DNA of 19,191 nt, from the NCBI GenBank assembly GCA_964495555.1, contig CAZBWA010000029.1, positions 1 through 19,191 of the forward strand, written 5' to 3'. Below are positions 6,705 through 13,505 of the stretch, piece after piece. The translations under genes were made by a program, and so were the position numbers. The notes beneath the pieces were generated by a model. It worked only from the letters and a program-made list of their open reading frames with translations. It searched no databases and was not told where the DNA came from. Positions within the stretch are counted from its first letter, which is position 1, and each line of letters begins with the position of its first letter. This DNA is from VGCC01 sp964495555 (GTDB lineage: Bacteria; Actinomycetota; Actinomycetes; S36-B12).

Positions 6705-7620
6705 CTCGCAGCGTCGCGGAGCGACGCGCAAACCGGGGTCGAAGAAGGGTGCGACAGTCGGATCGGGAGGTCAGCGGCGTGCCAAGCTCGCCGGCCGTGG
6801 ACCGACGCCGAAGGCCGAGGACCGTCCGCACCACGTCGCGGCGAAGCGCAAGCGCGCCGCTGCGCGGTCACGCACGACGACCACGCGCACCCGACGCTCC
6901 GGCACCTATCTCTTCGGGCGCAATCCGGTCGTCGAGGCCTTGCGGGCGGGAGTCCCCGCCATCACCCTCTACGTCCAATCGAAGGCAGACTCGGACGATC
7001 GCATGCGCGAGGCGATCGAGCTGGCCGTCGCATCGGAGATCCCCTTGCTGGAAGCGCCGCGCTCGGAGATGGACACCCTCGCCGACGGCGGTGTGCACCA
7101 GGGACTCCTGCTCGTTGTCCCTGAGTACCAGTACGCGGACCTCGACGACGTCGCGGACTCCTCCCTGCTCATCGCTCTCGACGGCGTGACGGATACGCGC
7201 AACCTCGGAGCGATCGCGCGCTCGGGATCGGCATTCGGTGCCGGGGGCATCGTGGTGCCGAGCCGTCGCTCGGTCACCGTGACCGCGGCGGCGTGGAAGG
7301 CGTCCGCCGGTGCGCTGACCCGGGTGCCGGTCGCGGAGGTCACCAACCTGACCCGGGCGCTGACAGAGCTGAAGAAGCGCGGTTTCACGGCCGTGGCGCT
7401 CGATGCCGACGGTGGGACGCCGATCGGCCAGGTGCCCACCGACGTATGGGCCGAGCCGATCGTGCTCGTGATCGGCTCGGAGGGTGCTGGCGTCTCGCGA
7501 CTGGTGGGGGAGACGTGCGACTGGCGCGTCATGATCCCGATGGTCGCCGGTCAGGAGTCGCTCAACGCCTCAGTGGCCGCGGCGATCGCGCTCCAGCGCA
7601 TCCATGAGGCGCGGTCGTAG
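6694..7620 (+). CDS. rlmB: RlmB-type 23S rRNA (guanosine-2'-O-)methyltransferase (SpoU/TrmH family)
   Basis: SAM-dependent 2'-O-methyltransferase of the SPOUT superfamily, probably acting on 23S rRNA at the position equivalent to E. coli G2251. The 308 residues comprise a Lys/Arg-rich, low-complexity N-terminal extension (1-68) common in actinobacterial homologues, the substrate-binding domain from TYLFGRNPVVEALRAG (70-145), and the trefoil-knot catalytic domain with the three motifs LDGVTDTRNLGAIARS, VLVIGSEGAGVSR and IPMVAGQESLNASVAAAI. The ATG overlaps the cysS stop by 11 nt and has AAGGAA four nt upstream. Directly downstream of cysS is its standard actinobacterial position. Exact target specificity is assumed from family membership. 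Confidence 0.93.
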   Translation: MAGNSQRRGATRKPGSKKGATVGSGGQRRAKLAGRGPTPKAEDRPHHVAAKRKRAAARSRTTTTRTRRSGTYLFGRNPVVEALRAGVPAITLYVQSKADSDDRMREAIELAVASEIPLLEAPRSEMDTLADGGVHQGLLLVVPEYQYADLDDVADSSLLIALDGVTDTRNLGAIARSGSAFGAGGIVVPSRRSVTVTAAAWKASAGALTRVPVAEVTNLTRALTELKKRGFTAVALDADGGTPIGQVPTDVWAEPIVLVIGSEGAGVSRLVGETCDWRVMIPMVAGQESLNASVAAAIALQRIHEARS

Positions 7621-7630
7621 TCGCGGATGA

Positions 7631-7636
7631 CACACT
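7631..7636 (+). promoter_or_regulatory. Possible -10 box of the amidotransferase-like gene, leaderless layout
   Basis: CACACT lies exactly 6 nt before the GTG at 7643. The hexamer deviates from TAnnnT at its first base, but the geometry matches the clearer cases in this window and no Shine-Dalgarno sequence is present. Confidence 0.35.
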
Positions 7637-7642
7637 GATCCC

Positions 7643-8332
7643 GTGGCTCCCCTGATCGGCATCACCAGCTACCTCGAACCCGCGAAGTGGGGTCTGTGGG
7701 AGATCACCGCACCGCTTCTTCCCCGGTGGTACATCGACCTGTTCCAGGAGGCCGGTGCCACGCCGGTCATGCTGCCCCCGGGAACGTCCACCGAGGTGAT
7801 CGACCGCATCGACGGTCTGGTGATCGCGGGTGGAGCCGACGTGGACTCCCGTCTCTACGGGGAGAGCCCACACGAGACGGCCGATGCACCGCGTGAGTCG
7901 CGTGACTCCTCTGAGATCGCGCTCTATCGGGCGGCCCTGGACGCGGAGCTCCCGGTCCTCGGAATCTGCCGCGGCGTGCAGATCATGGCCGTGGCGCACG
8001 GCGGATCCCTGCACCAGCACGTCCCCGAGGTCACCGATCTCCCGCACAAGGAGGCGCCGCTGACCTTCGTCGAGCACGGTGCCCGTTTCGAGCCCGGCTC
8101 GCGCATCCACTCCATCTACGGCGACCGGGTGACCGTCAACTCGTTCCACCATCAGGCGGTGAAGGACCCCGGCACGCTGCGCATCACTGGGACCGCCGAG
8201 GATGGCACGGTCGAGGTCTGCGAGGTGCCGGGATCCACATTCGTCCTCGGTGTGCAATGGCACCCCGAGCATCCGGATCGGCGTGTCACGGATCGACCGC
8301 TCATCGACGCTTTCCTCGCGGCGACGGCCTAA
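7643..8332 (+). CDS. Gamma-glutamyl-gamma-aminobutyrate hydrolase family protein (class I GATase-like, peptidase C26)
   Basis: A 229-residue stand-alone class I glutamine amidotransferase fold. The nucleophile elbow is GICRG (Cys109) and the rest of the triad is in QWHPE (His207, Glu209). GLVIAGGADVDSRLYG and NSFHHQAV are the signature segments of the PuuD-like group that hydrolyses gamma-glutamyl amide bonds, as in putrescine breakdown. All catalytic residues are present, so it should be active, but no polyamine genes accompany it and the substrate is unknown. The start is GTG 7643, 22 nt after rlmB, preceded by a CACACT box at 6 nt rather than a ribosome site. Its TAA stop interlocks with the TAG of the convergent prpE gene. 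Confidence 0.85.
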   Translation: MAPLIGITSYLEPAKWGLWEITAPLLPRWYIDLFQEAGATPVMLPPGTSTEVIDRIDGLVIAGGADVDSRLYGESPHETADAPRESRDSSEIALYRAALDAELPVLGICRGVQIMAVAHGGSLHQHVPEVTDLPHKEAPLTFVEHGARFEPGSRIHSIYGDRVTVNSFHHQAVKDPGTLRITGTAEDGTVEVCEVPGSTFVLGVQWHPEHPDRRVTDRPLIDAFLAATA

Positions 8333-10203
8333 CCGCGCAACAGGGGCGTGATCGCCTCCAGCACTGCAGGATCCTCGATCGTGCTCGGTACGGCCTCGCT
8401 GCGGCCATCGGCGATCCCGCGCATCGTGCGTCGCAGGATCTTCCCCGACCGCGTCTTGGGCAGCGCCGCGACCACCACCACCGACTTCAATGCTGCGACG
8501 GGCCCGATCTCCTCGCGTACCGCGTGGACGATCTCGGCGCTCAGGGTCTCGGCATCCACGGTGACACCGCTCTTCACGACGACGAGTGCACGTGGCACCT
8601 GTCCTTTGATGTCATCGTGCACCCCGATGACGGCGCACTCGGCGACGGCGGGGTGTGAGGCGACGACCGCCTCCATCGCACCGGTCGAGAGTCGATGCCC
8701 GGCCACGTTGATGACATCGTCGGTGCGCCCCATCACGAAGATGTAGCCGTCCTCGTCGATGTATCCGCCGTCCCCCGTGGAGTAGTAGCCGGGGAACTCC
8801 GCTAGGTACCCCTGGATATAGCGGTCGTCGTCACCCCACAGGGTCGGCAGCGTTCCCGGCGGCATCGGCAATCGAATGGCGATCGCCCCCTCCACGTTCG
8901 GCGCGCACTCCGCACCCGCGTGGTCGAGGACACGCACGTCGTAGCCCGGCACGGCTTTGGTCGGGGAGCCCGGCTTGATCGGCATCGCCTCGAGTCCGCG
9001 CATGTTCGCCGCGATCGGCCATCCCGTCTCGGTCTGCCACCAGTTGTCGACGACGGGGACGCCCAGATGCATCGCAGCCCAGTGGTACGTATCCGGATCG
9101 AGGCGCTCACCGGCGAGGAAGAGTGTGCGCAGGGATGAGATGTCGTAGTGCGCGATGAGTGCACCCTCGGGGTCCTCGCGCTTGATGGCGCGGAGAGCCG
9201 TGGGCGCGCAGAACAGTGCGTTCACGCCGTACTGCTCGATCACGCGCCAGAACGCCCCCGCATCGGGGGTGCCGATGGGCTTGCCCTCGTAGAGGATCGT
9301 CGTCGCTCCGGTGACGAGCGGTGCGTACACGATGTAGGAGTGTCCGACCACCCATCCGACGTCGGACGCGGCCCAGAAGACGTCGTCGGGTCCCATCCCG
9401 TAGACGTGTGCGAAAGACCACGCCATTGCGACCGCGTGGCCGCCGTTGTCGCGCACGATCCCCTTCGGCTTCCCCGTGGTTCCCGATGTGTAGAGGATGT
9501 AGAGCGGATCGGTCGCGCGCACCGGAACGCAGTCGCGAGGGGTCGCGGACGCCAGGGCGCTCTGCCAGTCGACATCGCGAGGGCCTAGCTCCGCAATCAT
9601 CTGCGGCCGCTGCCACACGATCGTGTGCTGCGGGGGATGCGCGCTCAACCCGATGGCCTCGTCCACCAGGGGCTTGTAGGGGACGACTCGGGTGGGCTCG
9701 AGACCGCATGATGCCGTGACGATCACGGTCGGTCGGGCATCGTCGATGCGCGCAGCGAGCTCCGCCGCGGCGAATCCGCCGAAGACCACGGAGTGCACCG
9801 CTCCAAGACGCGCACACGCGAGCATCGCGATGACCGCCTGAGGGATCATCGGGAGATAGATGATCACCCGGTCGCCAGCGGATACACCGTATTCGGCGAG
9901 GACGCCGGCGAAGCACGCAACGGCATCCCGCAGTTCCCGATAGGTCAGAGTCTCCTGCGCTCCGGTCAGCGCGCTGTCGTAGTGGATCGCCGGGTGATCA
10001 CCGCGCCCTGCGTCCACGTGCCGGTCGACGGCGTTGAAGCAGGTGTTCAGCTCACCGTCGACGAACCACCGATAGAGAGGTGCCCGGGCATCGTCGAGGA
10101 TCTGCGTCGGAGGGGCGTGCCAATCGATCCGCTGGGCGGCGATCGCCCAGAAGTCCGCCGGTTGGTCGAGGGCGTGTGCGTGGGTGGAGTCGTACATGCC
10201 CAC
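8329..10203 (-). CDS. prpE: PrpE, propionyl-CoA synthetase (acyl-CoA synthetase, ACS type)
   Basis: AMP-forming ligase that activates propionate (or a short relative) to the CoA thioester, in the cytosol. The 624 residues match PrpE (about 628). Visible are the ACS N-terminal helper region (PADFWAIAAQRIDWHAPP, FNAVDRHV), the P-loop ILYTSGTTGKPKG followed by RDNGGHAVAMAWS as in PrpE rather than acetate enzymes, DVGWVVGHSYIVYAPL, NWWQTETGWPI, the hinge YSTGDGGYIDEDGY, and the C-terminal KTRSGKILRR with the catalytic, acetylation-prone lysine. GTG 10203 is preferred because GGGAGG lies 5 nt upstream; ATG 10197 two codons later is the alternative. The promoter overlaps a perfect 18-bp palindrome. 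No 2-methylcitrate cycle genes are present, so the propionate fate is open. It ends convergently with a 4-nt overlap. Confidence 0.9.
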   Translation of the reverse strand: MGMYDSTHAHALDQPADFWAIAAQRIDWHAPPTQILDDARAPLYRWFVDGELNTCFNAVDRHVDAGRGDHPAIHYDSALTGAQETLTYRELRDAVACFAGVLAEYGVSAGDRVIIYLPMIPQAVIAMLACARLGAVHSVVFGGFAAAELAARIDDARPTVIVTASCGLEPTRVVPYKPLVDEAIGLSAHPPQHTIVWQRPQMIAELGPRDVDWQSALASATPRDCVPVRATDPLYILYTSGTTGKPKGIVRDNGGHAVAMAWSFAHVYGMGPDDVFWAASDVGWVVGHSYIVYAPLVTGATTILYEGKPIGTPDAGAFWRVIEQYGVNALFCAPTALRAIKREDPEGALIAHYDISSLRTLFLAGERLDPDTYHWAAMHLGVPVVDNWWQTETGWPIAANMRGLEAMPIKPGSPTKAVPGYDVRVLDHAGAECAPNVEGAIAIRLPMPPGTLPTLWGDDDRYIQGYLAEFPGYYSTGDGGYIDEDGYIFVMGRTDDVINVAGHRLSTGAMEAVVASHPAVAECAVIGVHDDIKGQVPRALVVVKSGVTVDAETLSAEIVHAVREEIGPVAALKSVVVVAALPKTRSGKILRRTMRGIADGRSEAVPSTIEDPAVLEAITPLLRG

Positions 10204-10208
10204 GGCTG

Positions 10209-10226
10209 CCTCCCGACGTCGGGAGG
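10209..10226. promoter_or_regulatory. Perfect 18-bp palindrome over the prpE start region (putative operator)
   Basis: CCTCCCGACGTCGGGAGG is identical to its reverse complement. It starts at the edge of the prpE -10 box, covers the predicted transcription start (near 10220), and its left arm carries the prpE Shine-Dalgarno sequence. A dimeric repressor bound here would block initiation. If transcription began further upstream, the RNA could instead fold with a 7-bp stem and ACGT loop that hides the ribosome site. No U-tract follows, so it is not an intrinsic terminator. Confidence 0.65.
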
Positions 10227-10235
10227 ATTCTTGCA
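10227..10235 (-). promoter_or_regulatory. Extended -10 promoter of prpE
   Basis: The minus strand reads TGCAAGAAT, a TGn extension plus an AAGAAT hexamer, predicting a start near 10220 and a 17-nt leader. The same 11 bases, TGCAAGAATCC, precede the membrane-protein gene at 11705-11715. No -35 match is seen. Confidence 0.5.
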
Positions 10236-10296
10236 GCGCGGTCGCCTCCGCGTGGGCGAACGCGGGAGACAAGGAAGGGCATCACGACCGTGGTGG

Positions 10297-10368
10297 AGCC
10301 CCCGGTCAGGATTGAACTGACGACCTACCGCTTACAAGGCGGTTGCTCTACCACTGAGCTACAGGGGC
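10297..10368 (-). tRNA. tRNA-Thr (anticodon TGT)
   Basis: On the minus strand the 72-nt cloverleaf is complete. The acceptor stem GCCCCTG pairs with CGGGGGC (one T-G pair), the D arm is GCTC-AGTGGTA-GAGC, the anticodon stem ACCGC/GCGGT holds loop CTTGTAA with anticodon TGT, the variable loop is AGGTC, and the T arm is GTCAG-TTCAATC-CTGAC. The discriminator is T73, and CCA is not encoded. It reads ACA (and, with wobble, other ACN) threonine codons. It lies 12 bp downstream of the membrane-protein stop on the same strand and 93 bp upstream of prpE. I see no duplicated 3' end that would mark an integrated element. Confidence 0.96.
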
Positions 10369-10380
10369 GCGGGAGAAAGC

Positions 10381-11685
10381 CTAGTTCGCGGCGACGAGCA
10401 GGCTGCCCATCACGGTGAGCACGTAGAGCACGCTGACCGGGAGCAGCACGCGGGTCCACGCCGGCCGGATCCAGGTCACGCCGACCGCGACGGCGATGAC
10501 AGCGACGGGCAAGAGGTAGCGCGGCTGGAAGAACAGCGGCATACCGGTGAATCGCAGCAGGAGGAGGAACGCCGCGATGAAGAGGGGTGGATAGGCGATC
10601 ACCACGGCGGCGAGCAGTGTGCGTGGGCTCTGCCACTGCCGACGGCGCGCGCGCAGCACGAGCCCGAGGCATAGCCCGAAGCCGACGAGGGTCACGACCA
10701 TCGCTGCGACACCGAACCAGGCGCCGGCCAGCAGGGACGTCGGAACCTGGAACACGGTCGGGATCTGGTTCAGGGCGTTCGCGAACACGAGGTTGATCGG
10801 TGGCGTTCCCTGAGCGGCCACGATGGCCGCGTTCTGCAGCCCGTTGTCGTCGAGTTCGCCCACGATCGCCGGCCAGGCAGCGCTGCGCACGAGGATCGGG
10901 ACCACGACTGCCGCGACGGCAGCGAGCAGCGCGATCACTACGCGACGCCCATCGCGTGTTCGCACCGCGTCGCGCAGGGCCAGCGCCGTGATGGCAACCG
11001 TGGAGAACACCGCGATCTCCTTGGTCGCGACGGCGAGAAGGGACAGGCCGTAGGCGACACCCCACCGGGCAGTCCAGCGGGACGATCGCAAGGCGAGGAA
11101 GGAGTAGATCGACGCCGTCGACAGGAGGGTGGCGAGGGAGTCGTTGTTCACCGTGCTGAACTGCAGCAGCACCATCGGCATCGATGCCACGAGCAGTGCA
11201 CCTGCGGATGCGATTCCCGAGGTGGCGCCGAGTCGTCGAGCGATACCGACGAGGAGCATCGCCGTGATTCCGAGGAACACCGCGCCGATGACGCGGGCCG
11301 CCTGCAGCCACCCCAGATCGCCCGGTGCGGCGACGAGGACCTTCGCCCCGAGACCCGTGACCGCGTAGTAGATCGGCAGGTACCCGGTGGCCGTGCTGGC
11401 ACCCGCGTACGGTGCCACCTCGGGCGTGAGGTTCCCGGCCTCGCACAATTCCGACAGCGCTTCGAAGCCGGGCGCGGATTCGCAGATGGCCGTGCGCAGA
11501 GCCTGCTCGCCCAGGACGTCGTTGACCGGAGGGAACGACAGGTCCTCGCCGACCTTCACGACGTAGTCGAAGTGGGTGTATTCGTCGAAGACGCTCCATG
11601 TCCCCGTGTGGACGAAGAAGAGAGAGAGGAGGAATGCGGCCAGGCCGGTCGCCGCCGGGGCGATCCACCCACGTTGTGCTCTCAC
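10381..11685 (-). CDS. Polytopic membrane protein, GT-C/DUF2142-like, putative lipid-linked sugar transferase
   Basis: A 434-residue integral membrane protein with about ten to twelve hydrophobic helices: one at 8-26, a long extracytoplasmic loop (27-105), then clustered helices to the C-terminus, including a block at 330-430. The first loop begins TGTWSVFDEYTHFDYVVKV, whose Asp34-Glu35 and His38 recall the acidic catalytic motif in the first outer loop of GT-C glycosyltransferases and DUF2142 proteins, which use polyprenyl-phosphate sugars. The call is by architecture and motif, not by a recognised orthologue. The start is GTG 11685 with GGGAGG six nt upstream and an extended -10 box 22 nt upstream. 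It is divergent from the secreted glycoside hydrolase gene, so both may act on a surface glycan. tRNA-Thr follows 12 nt after its stop. Confidence 0.65.
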   Translation of the reverse strand: MRAQRGWIAPAATGLAAFLLSLFFVHTGTWSVFDEYTHFDYVVKVGEDLSFPPVNDVLGEQALRTAICESAPGFEALSELCEAGNLTPEVAPYAGASTATGYLPIYYAVTGLGAKVLVAAPGDLGWLQAARVIGAVFLGITAMLLVGIARRLGATSGIASAGALLVASMPMVLLQFSTVNNDSLATLLSTASIYSFLALRSSRWTARWGVAYGLSLLAVATKEIAVFSTVAITALALRDAVRTRDGRRVVIALLAAVAAVVVPILVRSAAWPAIVGELDDNGLQNAAIVAAQGTPPINLVFANALNQIPTVFQVPTSLLAGAWFGVAAMVVTLVGFGLCLGLVLRARRRQWQSPRTLLAAVVIAYPPLFIAAFLLLLRFTGMPLFFQPRYLLPVAVIAVAVGVTWIRPAWTRVLLPVSVLYVLTVMGSLLVAAN

Positions 11686-11706
11686 GACACTCCTCCCGCG
11701 CGGCGG

Positions 11707-11715
11707 ATTCTTGCA
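11707..11715 (-). promoter_or_regulatory. Extended -10 promoter of the GT-C-like gene
   Basis: TGCAAGAAT on the minus strand, identical to the prpE promoter element, predicts a start near 11700 and a leader of about 16 nt that contains GGGAGG (11692-11697). Confidence 0.45.
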
Positions 11716-11739
11716 CCCGGGATTCGCGGTGGTGACTCC

Positions 11740-11745
11740 TAGGAT
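11740..11745 (+). promoter_or_regulatory. -10 box of the glycoside hydrolase gene
   Basis: TAGGAT predicts transcription from about 11752, giving a 23-nt leader that contains the strong ribosome site GGGGAGG (11761-11767). That ribosome site lies 7 nt before ATC 11775 and fixes the start of the downstream gene. Confidence 0.5.
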
Positions 11746-11774
11746 CGAGTGAGTCGAATCGGGGAGGCATCACC

Positions 11775-13505
11775 ATCGCGCGTCGTGGAGTCCGTATCGC
11801 GGTCTGTGTCGTCGGGCTCACCCTGATCGCACCTGCCGCGCACGCGAACGACGGTGTCGCTCGTCTTCAGCGCTGTACTCCGCCCACGGCGGACTTCGTG
11901 TCATTGGAAGCCGCCCCAGAGGTGGAGGGTCCGATCCCGTTGACCGCGGGGATGCACCGCCTCTGGGATCTCGGGGTCGCGTGGAAAGACGTGAACCCCG
12001 CGCCGGGTCAATTCACGTGGACTGTTCTCGACGCCGAGGTGAAGCAGGTCGAGGAATCCGGCTCCGTGCCGATGCTCGTGCTCGGTATGACTCCGGGCTG
12101 GGCGGCCTCCGACCCCGGGGCGGGCGATGCGCGCTGGGGTCTGGGGAGTGCGAGTCCTCCCAAGGAGACGTCGTACTGGCGCGACTACGTCGCGGCGGTC
12201 GTGGACAGATACGGGCCGCGCATCAAGGCCTACGAGATCTGGAACGAGGCGAACCTGCGCACCTTCTGGACGGGGAACCCCGAGCAGATGGCCACCCTCA
12301 CCCAGGAGGCCTACGCGATCATCAAGCAGAAGCAGCCCTCGGCGATCGTGGTCGCGCCCTCGATCGGCCTGCGCCTTGCCGGTCCGATGCGCACCTTCAC
12401 GCGGGGGTTCTTCGGCGCACTCGGTGCTCGCGGTAACCCGGTCGACGCCCTGTCCATCCACACCTACCCCGCGGGAGATGGGGGTGCACCGCAACGGGTA
12501 GCGCTCATCACCGACTGGCAGCAGACGCTCGTCGGTGTCGTCGGCGCAGCGTCACCGGTCCTGGACCTCCCGGTGTGGGACACCGAGGTGAACTACGGGT
12601 TGGCCGGACCGGGGACGCGGCCCGGACGCGCCTTCAGCGATGCCGAGGCCGCGCAACTGATCCGCCAGACCTTCCAGGACTCGCTCTCCCTCGGGATCGA
12701 TGCGACGTTCTGGTACATGTACACCGCAGCGCCCTACTCGCTCCTGGGGGCGCAGTTGTGGAAGGGGGCGCCCGAGGCCACCGCTGCGTGGCAGAGCGTG
12801 AGCCGCGCGTTCGCCGCGGGTTCTCCCTGCACCCTCACCGCTCCGACCACCGATCGGTTCGCGGTCGATGCGCAACTCCAACGGGTCGCCGCGACTCCGG
12901 CACCGGAGACCGCGCAGGTCAGCCTCGCCGGTGCCGCGACGACGTCGCCCCTGGTGAACGGACGCGTCGGTGATGCCGCGTGGTCGGTGACCTTCACGGG
13001 ACTGCCGAACGGCACGGGGACGCCGGCCGAGAAGGTCTCACTCTCACTCACCGGGTTCCTCCCCTCCTCCCCCCTCTACGTCTGGCGCGACGATGCGTTC
13101 GCGAGGTATCTGCTCGCCGATGGGTCGGGTGCCGGCTCGGCCTCGGATATCCCGGTGGGCACCGCCACCACCCTTCAGGTGAACGGCTACGCGCCCGACG
13201 GTGCGGTCCGCTCGGTCTCGGTCAGTCTGCGGGCCCCGGAGCGCCTGAGTCCCGCACAGGTGGTGGCCGTGGAGCTCTCGGATGGGGAACTCAGCCCGGC
13301 GACGCAGCGGACACTGCGTCGCATCGCGCGTGAGTCCACGTCCCGGGATGTGATCGTCGTGCGAGTCGTCGCGCCAACCAAGAAGGCAGGGACGCGTCAG
13401 GCACGCGCGGTGACGCGCTTCCTCGAGGCCGCGGACTTCGCCGGCACCACACGCACGAAGGTGTCGGTGGGAACCAAGGAGCGCGTGCGGATCCGCCTCA
13501 ATTAG
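11775..13505 (+). CDS. Secreted clan GH-A (GH39-like) glycoside hydrolase, apparent ATC start codon
   Basis: An exported 576-residue protein. From ATC 11775 the frame encodes a textbook signal peptide (MARRGVR, hydrophobic IAVCVVGLTLIA, cleavage after PAAHA). No ATG, GTG or TTG exists in frame between the upstream TGA at about 11731 and GTG 11898, and a GTG 11898 start would remove the whole signal. GGGGAGG lies 7 nt before the ATC. The TIM-barrel (about 45-360) has WDLGVAWKDVNPAPGQF, general acid/base Glu158 in YEIWNEAN and nucleophile Glu271 in WDTEVNYG, the two-glutamate layout of retaining clan GH-A enzymes such as GH39. A beta-rich middle region (about 380-480) follows. The last 85 residues (LSPATQRTLRRIA, TRQARAVTRFLE) recall an OmpA-like peptidoglycan-binding domain. 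The substrate is unknown. It overlaps kynU by 8 nt at the 3' end. Confidence 0.75.
   Translation: MARRGVRIAVCVVGLTLIAPAAHANDGVARLQRCTPPTADFVSLEAAPEVEGPIPLTAGMHRLWDLGVAWKDVNPAPGQFTWTVLDAEVKQVEESGSVPMLVLGMTPGWAASDPGAGDARWGLGSASPPKETSYWRDYVAAVVDRYGPRIKAYEIWNEANLRTFWTGNPEQMATLTQEAYAIIKQKQPSAIVVAPSIGLRLAGPMRTFTRGFFGALGARGNPVDALSIHTYPAGDGGAPQRVALITDWQQTLVGVVGAASPVLDLPVWDTEVNYGLAGPGTRPGRAFSDAEAAQLIRQTFQDSLSLGIDATFWYMYTAAPYSLLGAQLWKGAPEATAAWQSVSRAFAAGSPCTLTAPTTDRFAVDAQLQRVAATPAPETAQVSLAGAATTSPLVNGRVGDAAWSVTFTGLPNGTGTPAEKVSLSLTGFLPSSPLYVWRDDAFARYLLADGSGAGSASDIPVGTATTLQVNGYAPDGAVRSVSVSLRAPERLSPAQVVAVELSDGELSPATQRTLRRIARESTSRDVIVVRVVAPTKKAGTRQARAVTRFLEAADFAGTTRTKVSVGTKERVRIRLN

Noticed and set aside
10297..10368. 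tRNA-Thr as an integration site for a mobile element
   Set aside because: No repeated tRNA 3' end, integrase or atypical gene block is seen on either side; the flanks are ordinary chromosomal genes.
10325..11821. 498-codon open frame on the minus strand running over the membrane-protein gene into tRNA-Thr
   Set aside because: It reads through the tRNA gene and is very Arg-rich; the frame ending at 10381 instead gives an orderly series of hydrophobic helices.
11898..13505. Glycoside hydrolase starting at GTG 11898
   Set aside because: This would delete a complete signal peptide encoded in frame just upstream and ignore the GGGGAGG ribosome site before ATC 11775.
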